Below, in pieces: positions 59,778 to 64,000 of a DNA stretch of 64,000 nucleotides. Source of the stretch: Evtepia gabavorous. Lineage in GTDB: Bacteria > Bacillota > Clostridia > Oscillospirales > Oscillospiraceae. The number at the start of each line of letters is the position of its first letter. The stretch's first letter is position 1. The notes beneath the pieces are model-generated. The model saw only the letters and a program-made list of their open reading frames with translations, had not been told where the DNA came from and made no database searches. The stretch is from NCBI RefSeq assembly GCF_003425665.1, contig NZ_QQRQ01000001.1:1-64000 (forward strand), written 5' to 3'. The position numbers and the translations under genes were made by a program.

Positions 59778-60248
59778 TTATCCATTCCCTTGGCTGCCGT
59801 CGTTGGATGGGCCGTCCGGCTTTCGTTTTCCGGCCCGGCGCGCGCCCTTGTTTTTGTGGGGGGAGCGCTTTTCCGCGCGGCGTTTCTTGACCCGGGCGGC
59901 CTTGTTGGACAAGGTCTCCCAGGCGGGGCCATAGGCCTCGGGGTCCAGCTGGGCCAGCTTTTCCGCCACCGCCGCGGCAAAGCCCACGTCGGTCAGCGCC
60001 AGCATGGCGCAGGAGGCACGGCCCAGCCCGCTGCCCAGCTCCTGTTTGGTCAGGGGGAGGGTGAGGCAAATGGTTTTTCCGGCTTGGCAGAAATGAAGGG
60101 CCCGGCGGATGGTGTTGTCCGCCGCGTCGCTGGCCAGCAGCAGCAGGTACCCCTTGTGGCACCGGCAGGCGACCCCGACGGGCTCCTCCCCCACGGCAAG
60201 CCGCCCTGCTCTGAGCGCGAGGCCCAGCAGGGAGGGAATGCTATCCAT
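59778..60248 (-). CDS. L7Ae/L30e/Gadd45-family RNA-binding protein (YlxQ)
   Basis: 156 aa. The L7Ae fold reads LLGLALRAGRLAVGEEPV, YLLLLASDAADNT and KQELGSGLGRASCAMLALTD. A basic tail (about 115-156, KKRRAEKRSPHKNKGARRAG) is longer than in Bacillus YlxQ. The protein binds kink-turn RNA. ATG 60248 follows GGAGGTGG and lies 8 nt inside rnpM. Standard position between rnpM and infB. Confidence 0.93.
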   Translation of the reverse strand: MDSIPSLLGLALRAGRLAVGEEPVGVACRCHKGYLLLLASDAADNTIRRALHFCQAGKTICLTLPLTKQELGSGLGRASCAMLALTDVGFAAAVAEKLAQLDPEAYGPAWETLSNKAARVKKRRAEKRSPHKNKGARRAGKRKPDGPSNDGSQGNG

Positions 60249-60516
60249 CCAGACCACCTCCCTCCATCTGTGCGGCCAGGGCGTCATAGACCGGGTCTGG
60301 GATGGGAAGGGCAAAGGCCCGCTCCAGGGCTTTGGCCTTGCGCGCCCGTTTCAGACAGTCCGGACTGGGGCAAAGGTAAGCGCCGCGCCCGGGTTTCTTT
60401 CCGTGGAAATCCAGGGAGATCTCTCCCTCCGGGGAGCGGACCACGCGGATCAGCTCCCGTTTTGGCTTCATTTCCCGGCAGCCGAGGCATTGGCGCAGGG
60501 GGATTTTTTTTGGCAC
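60241..60516 (-). CDS. rnpM: YlxR-family protein (RNase P modulator RnpM)
   Basis: 91 aa. RQCLGCREMKPKRELIRVVR and KKPGRGAYLCPSPDCLKRARKA define DUF448/YlxR, recently linked to RNase P in Bacillus. Two CxxC-like pairs may bind metal. GGAGGTG lies before the ATG. Part of the nusA-infB operon. Confidence 0.95.
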   Translation of the reverse strand: MPKKIPLRQCLGCREMKPKRELIRVVRSPEGEISLDFHGKKPGRGAYLCPSPDCLKRARKAKALERAFALPIPDPVYDALAAQMEGGGLDG

Positions 60517-60547
60517 GGTGCCACCTCCTTATAGGTTGTATGGACGG

Positions 60548-61804
60548 TCAGCTCTCGCTGTCGGTCTCTGGGATGGGATCGGGCTGGGGGTCGGGGGAGG
60601 GAGTCTCCGGGGCTGTTTCCTCCGGGGACTGGAATTCCTCCTCCAGGCCAGCTGCTTCCGCCGCTTCTTGGGCAGCCCGCTGGGCTTCCGCGTCCTCCTC
60701 CTCCCACTCGTGGGCGGCGGAGGCGGCCTTGATGTCAATCTTGTAACCGGTGAGCTTGGCGGCCAGCCGGGCATTTTGCCCCTCCTTGCCGATGGCCAGG
60801 GAGAGCTGGTCGTCCGGCACCACCACCCGGCAGCTCTTAGTGCCCTCCAGAGGGAGGACGGAGACCACGTCGGCGGGGGAGAGGGAGGCGGCCACATACT
60901 CGGCGGGATCGTCGCTGTACTTGATGATGTCGATTTTCTCACTGCCCAGCTCGGCCACCACGTTGTTCACCCGGGCGCCCTTGGGGCCCACGCAGGCGCC
61001 GATGGGGTCCACGTTTTCGTCGGCGGACCAGACAGCCAGCTTGGAGCGGCTGCCGGCCTCCCGGGCGATGGAGCGGATTTCCACAGTGCCGTCGTAGATT
61101 TCAGGGACCTCCAGCTCAAACAGACGCTTGACCAGGCCGGGATGGGTCCGGGAGATGAGGACCTGGGGCCCCCGGCTGGAGCGGCGGACCTCCACCACAT
61201 AGACCTTCAGCCGGTCGCCTTCCCGCACCACTTCGCCCCGGACCTGCTCCGAGGGGGAGAGATAGGCGTCGGTGGACTCCCCGTTGCTGGTGATGCGCAG
61301 GGAGACCGCGCCGTTGCGGGGGTCTACCCGGGTAACAGTGCCCAGAAGCATCTCGTGCTCTTTGGAGCTGAACATGTCATAGATCATGCTGTGCTCCGCC
61401 TCCCGCATGCCCTGGATGATCACCTGGCGGGCGGTCTGGGCGGCGATGCGGCCGAAGTTGCGGGGCTTGATCTCAATGCGGACCACATCCCCTGTCTGGG
61501 CGGAGGGGAGGCTCTTGCGGGCCTCGTCCAGGGCGATCTCGGTGAAGGGGTTGGTGACCTCCTCCACGATCTCTTTTTTTACAAACATGCGGACGGTCTC
61601 GGTGATCTCGTTGGCCTCCACAAAGACGTTGTCGGTGATGCCCTCGTGGTCCCGTTTATAGGCGGAGACCAGGGCCTGGGTGATCTTTTCCAGCATATAG
61701 CTTTTGGGGATCCCCTTTTCCTTTTCAATCAGGGCGATGGCGGCAAAGAATTCCTTGCCGTCCAGCTCGTTGCTTTTTGCGGTTTTCGATGTTTTCTTAG
61801 CCAT
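60548..61804 (-). CDS. nusA: Transcription termination/antitermination protein NusA
   Basis: 418 aa. N-terminal RNA polymerase-binding domain (FFAAIALIEKEKGIPKSYM), S1 domain (GTVTRVDPRNGAVSL), KH1 (VDPIGACVGPKGARVN) and KH2 (LSLAIGKEGQNARLAAKLTGY). The ~50-residue acidic, proline-rich tail (PETPSPDPQPDPIPE) is an addition. NusA sets pausing and hairpin termination. Second gene of the operon after rimP. Confidence 0.97.
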   Translation of the reverse strand: MAKKTSKTAKSNELDGKEFFAAIALIEKEKGIPKSYMLEKITQALVSAYKRDHEGITDNVFVEANEITETVRMFVKKEIVEEVTNPFTEIALDEARKSLPSAQTGDVVRIEIKPRNFGRIAAQTARQVIIQGMREAEHSMIYDMFSSKEHEMLLGTVTRVDPRNGAVSLRITSNGESTDAYLSPSEQVRGEVVREGDRLKVYVVEVRRSSRGPQVLISRTHPGLVKRLFELEVPEIYDGTVEIRSIAREAGSRSKLAVWSADENVDPIGACVGPKGARVNNVVAELGSEKIDIIKYSDDPAEYVAASLSPADVVSVLPLEGTKSCRVVVPDDQLSLAIGKEGQNARLAAKLTGYKIDIKAASAAHEWEEEDAEAQRAAQEAAEAAGLEEEFQSPEETAPETPSPDPQPDPIPETDSES

Positions 61805-61829
61805 GACTTAGATTCTCCTCAATAGAATG

Positions 61830-62285
61830 TTAAAAGCCAACGTGCAAACGGACGAAAGCGATCTCCTGCTTGGGGAAAGTGACGGTGTCCTCCCCCATGG
61901 TTAAGGTGACCGCGCCATCCTCATAGCCGGCCAGGATGCCTGTGCAGGTCTTCTGCCCGTTTTTTGCCTGGTAAAACTTCACGTCTACCTGGGCGCCCAG
62001 GTAGGCCTGGAAATGCTCGGGCTTTTTCAGGGCCCGGTCCGCGCCGGCGGAAGAGACTTCAAAGGTGTAGGGGTCCTGAATGGGGTCGGCCTCGTCCAGC
62101 AAGTCGGACAGGACCCGGCTGACCGCCTCGCAGTCGTCGATGGAGACGCCGGTCTCCTTGTCAATGTATACCCGCAGATACCAGCTGCCCGCCTCCTTGA
62201 CATACTCCACGTCCCAGAGGGAACAGCCGTTGGCCTCCACCACAGGGCGGGCCAGCTGGGCCGTTAAATCGGTGATTTTGGACAT
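61830..62285 (-). CDS. rimP: Ribosome maturation factor RimP
   Basis: 151 aa. LARPVVEANGCSLWDVEYVKEAGSWYLRVYID and the SSAGADRALK motif mark the family, which helps assemble the 30S subunit. I choose ATG 62285 because GGGAGG is 5 nt away; the adjacent ATG 62288 is 2 nt from it. First gene of the nusA-infB operon, with a ~150-nt structured leader. Confidence 0.95.
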   Translation of the reverse strand: MSKITDLTAQLARPVVEANGCSLWDVEYVKEAGSWYLRVYIDKETGVSIDDCEAVSRVLSDLLDEADPIQDPYTFEVSSAGADRALKKPEHFQAYLGAQVDVKFYQAKNGQKTCTGILAGYEDGAVTLTMGEDTVTFPKQEIAFVRLHVGF

Positions 62286-62342
62286 CATAACCTCCCCGCG
62301 CCCCATGGGCGCTGCAATCCAAATCGAAGTGGTTCAGACACC

Positions 62343-62419
62343 GGACCGGTCCCCCCCGCCGGAAAAGGGAGCGGGCCCGGTCCAGTTCATAAAAGAAAGA
62401 GCGGGGCAAGCCCCACTCT
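62343..62419 (-). promoter_or_regulatory. Structured leader with attenuator of the rimP-nusA operon
   Basis: First hairpin AGAGTGGGG / CCCCGCTCT (62398-62419) followed by TTCTTTT (to 62391), which looks like an intrinsic terminator ~25 nt after the transcription start. Second stem GGACCGG...CCGGTCC (62343-62383) with an inner CCCGC/GCGGG. NusA-dependent feedback at the first hairpin is possible but inferred. Confidence 0.6.
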
Positions 62420-62447
62420 ACCTAACTTACATCTTAAAATCGTGCTT

Positions 62448-62476
62448 ATTATAACACATGAATGAAAGGGTTGCAA
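62448..62476 (-). promoter_or_regulatory. Promoter of the rimP-nusA-infB operon
   Basis: TTGCAA (62471-62476), 17-bp spacer, perfect TATAAT (62448-62453) on the minus strand. Confidence 0.85.
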
Positions 62477-62625
62477 GGGGTTTCCGGCAATTCCTTGGAA
62501 AAACCCCGGCCGGACCCATCGCCGGGGAGAGCAGGAAGGGCGCCTGTGTATTTGTTTGTACAAACGAAAAAAAGATACAAAAGTGGGTAGGAATTATGAA
62601 TAATACGAAAGTTAAGGACAAAGAC

Positions 62626-62654
62626 TTGCCGAAAATGGGCAAATTATGTACACT
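62626..62654 (+). promoter_or_regulatory. Promoter of the LCP-family gene
   Basis: TTGCCG (62626-62631), 17-bp spacer, TACACT (62649-62654), in an AT-rich stretch. Confidence 0.6.
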
Positions 62655-62711
62655 ACATTTATACATGCTTTTTTGACCCCTTGGAAAACACAACAAAAGG
62701 AGGCCAGAGCC

Positions 62712-63827
62712 TTGGCCAAACAGAAGAAACGTCGATTGAAAAAAAAGTACCGTGTCCTGCGGGGCATTTATGCCGCTGTGGTGGCAGTTGCAGCTGTCAT
62801 TGTGATTGGATATGGTGTTTATAAAGTAGCCGTTCCAGCCCCTGAGATGAAGCCCGCCGCAGCGAATGCCACCCAAGAGGAGGAAGTGGCGCCGGGGATG
62901 GAACAGGGCAGCCACACCAGGAGAGAGCAGACCTACACCTTCTTGCTGGCCTGCCCGGACCAGGTCAGCGGCAATGCCGATGCCATCATGCTGGTCACCT
63001 ACGATGTGCCCAACCAGAAGATCGGAATGCTCTCGGTGCCCAGAGACACGCTGGTGGATGAGTCCAGCCCGAAGATCAATTCCTCGCTCCATGGAGGGAT
63101 AGAGAACCTCCAGGATGTGGTGTCCGACCTGGTGGGGTATCCCATTGACTTCTATATCACCATCGACCTGGATGGGTTTGTGGAACTGGTGGACGCAGTG
63201 GGCGGCGTGGAATTTGATGTTCCCGTGGAGATGTATTACAGTGATCCCACCCAGGATCTGAACATCTTCTTCCAGCCGGGCATGCAGCACCTGGATGGCC
63301 AGGCGGCCATGGAGGTCTGCCGGTTCCGAAAGAACGGGGATGGCACAGGGTATCCCTTGGGGGATATCCAGCGCAGCGAGACAGTGCGCAACCTGATGGT
63401 CACTGTGGCCAAGAAGCTGGTCTCCAACATCGGGAAGCTGGATCAGTTCGTGGATATTTTCCAGCGGAACATTGAGACCAATCTCTCTGGGACGGACATC
63501 ACCTGGTTTGTTACCAAGGCCATTGGGGTGAATTTGAGCACCGGCGTGACCGGTGGGGCGCTGCCGGGAGATGGCAATACCACCTATCGGGGGACAAGCT
63601 ACTGTTATGAGCTGGAGCCGGCGGAGAGCCTGACTATGATCAACCAGCTGGTCAACCCCTATACCACCTCCCTGACCCCGGAGGATGTCAACTTCTTCCA
63701 GGTCAACGACGCCAACGGCAGGGGTATGCGGGCAGACGCCAGTATGTTTAAGACCGCAGAGACCGAAGACGGATCGGCGGGCACGGGCAGCGCGGACACC
63801 TCTGTCCGGGACCCGGAATATGACTGA
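62712..63827 (+). CDS. LytR-CpsA-Psr (LCP) family wall-polymer ligase
   Basis: 371 aa. Lysine/arginine-rich cytosolic start, one TM helix (about 20-42, VVAVAAVIVIGYGVY), then the LCP domain: LSVPRDTLVD (catalytic Arg/Asp), YITIDLDGFVELVDAVGGV, LDGQAAMEVCRFRKNGDG and GDIQRSETVRNLM. LCP enzymes transfer teichoic acid or capsule polymers from lipid carrier to peptidoglycan. The start is TTG 62712, 8 nt after AAAGGAGG; the ATG at 62646 lies inside the promoter. A terminator follows. Confidence 0.93.
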   Translation: MAKQKKRRLKKKYRVLRGIYAAVVAVAAVIVIGYGVYKVAVPAPEMKPAAANATQEEEVAPGMEQGSHTRREQTYTFLLACPDQVSGNADAIMLVTYDVPNQKIGMLSVPRDTLVDESSPKINSSLHGGIENLQDVVSDLVGYPIDFYITIDLDGFVELVDAVGGVEFDVPVEMYYSDPTQDLNIFFQPGMQHLDGQAAMEVCRFRKNGDGTGYPLGDIQRSETVRNLMVTVAKKLVSNIGKLDQFVDIFQRNIETNLSGTDITWFVTKAIGVNLSTGVTGGALPGDGNTTYRGTSYCYELEPAESLTMINQLVNPYTTSLTPEDVNFFQVNDANGRGMRADASMFKTAETEDGSAGTGSADTSVRDPEYD

Positions 63828-63848
63828 TCCAGCGGAAACGCGAAGAGC

Positions 63849-63876
63849 AGACGAGGCTTCGGCCTCGTCTTTTTTT
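63849..63876 (+). terminator. Intrinsic terminator of the LCP gene
   Basis: AGACGAGG / CCTCGTCT with a CTTCGG loop, then T7. From here to the window end (63877-64000) I see only AT-rich intergenic sequence. Confidence 0.92.
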
Positions 63877-64000
63877 GCGGCAAGGGAGAGAATTGACGGA
63901 TATAAAATAGTGGCTTGCAAAATGAAATTGGACAGGATTACGAAACGATGTGTTTTGTAGGGAACGCAGGGGGTATTTCGTAAAAAAATTGAGAAAATGT

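Noticed and set aside
56885-59890. 1001-codon open frame on the plus strand
   Set aside because: Antisense to infB and rbfA; composition reflects reversed GC-rich codons and there is no ribosome site.

Overview
The window is high-GC, low-repeat bacterial DNA with Gram-positive-type regulation (T-box leader, L10 leader, WalR/WalK, RqcH, Mini-III, MarR/PadR repressors, S-layer-homology proteins, LytR-CpsA-Psr ligase). Gene content and protein sequences suggest a Clostridia member of the Oscillospiraceae type (Flavonifractor/Lawsonibacter-like). That placement is inference; there is no rRNA gene here to confirm it. I saw no prophage, CRISPR array, insertion sequence or tRNA gene.

Layout. 1-0.9 kb: 5' end of thrS behind a threonine-type T-box leader. 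0.9-5.1 kb: a MarR repressor and a two-gene heterodimeric ABC exporter. 5.3-8.3 kb: two convergent SLH surface proteins, one a polysaccharide deacetylase. 8.5-11.1 kb: an F420-ligase-family protein and a radical SAM protein. 11.2-15.7 kb: a small serine recombinase, a ~115-bp segment bounded by inverted recombinase-like crossover sites, and a large SLH adhesin-like protein. 15.8-16.3 kb: a gene-free imperfect palindrome of about 520 bp. 16.4-20.2 kb: rpmG-secE-nusG-rplK-rplA and rplJ-rplL. 20.3-28.1 kb: ruvX, uridine phosphorylase, DUF1847, Mini-III, rqcH, a cysteine desulfurase and a uracil permease with an attenuator leader. 28.2-31.9 kb: brnQ, argS, DUF1934. 32-39.4 kb: small unknowns, a GPP34/MerR pair, D,D-carboxypeptidase, phosphohexomutase, rlmH and murA. 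39.6-44.5 kb: NUDIX, walR-walK and two YycH/YycI-like proteins. 44.6-50.8 kb: a GH3 lipoprotein, an EF-G paralogue, and a dus-ECF sigma-anti-sigma operon in which the sigma gene carries an in-frame stop. 50.9-54.1 kb: a CLC channel, a PadR pair and a small EamA transporter with a structured leader. 54.1-62.5 kb: the rimP-nusA-rnpM-rplGA-infB-rbfA-nrnA-truB-ribF operon. 62.7-63.8 kb: an LCP-family protein.

The best candidate for a new system is the 11.2-15.7 kb unit. The crossover sites (11803-11830 and 11918-11945) are 13-bp half-site dyads around 2-bp cores that read GT on the left and AC on the right, the geometry needed for inversion. The only good promoter inside the segment points away from the adhesin gene in this assembly, so the sequence looks like the OFF state of a phase-variable surface-protein switch. 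Other points of note are the nonsense-disrupted ECF sigma gene, the structured leaders of murA, the uracil permease and the EamA transporter, and the large palindrome next to rplL.

Many genes are read from TTG or GTG start codons chosen by a clear Shine-Dalgarno sequence; these choices are stated entry by entry.
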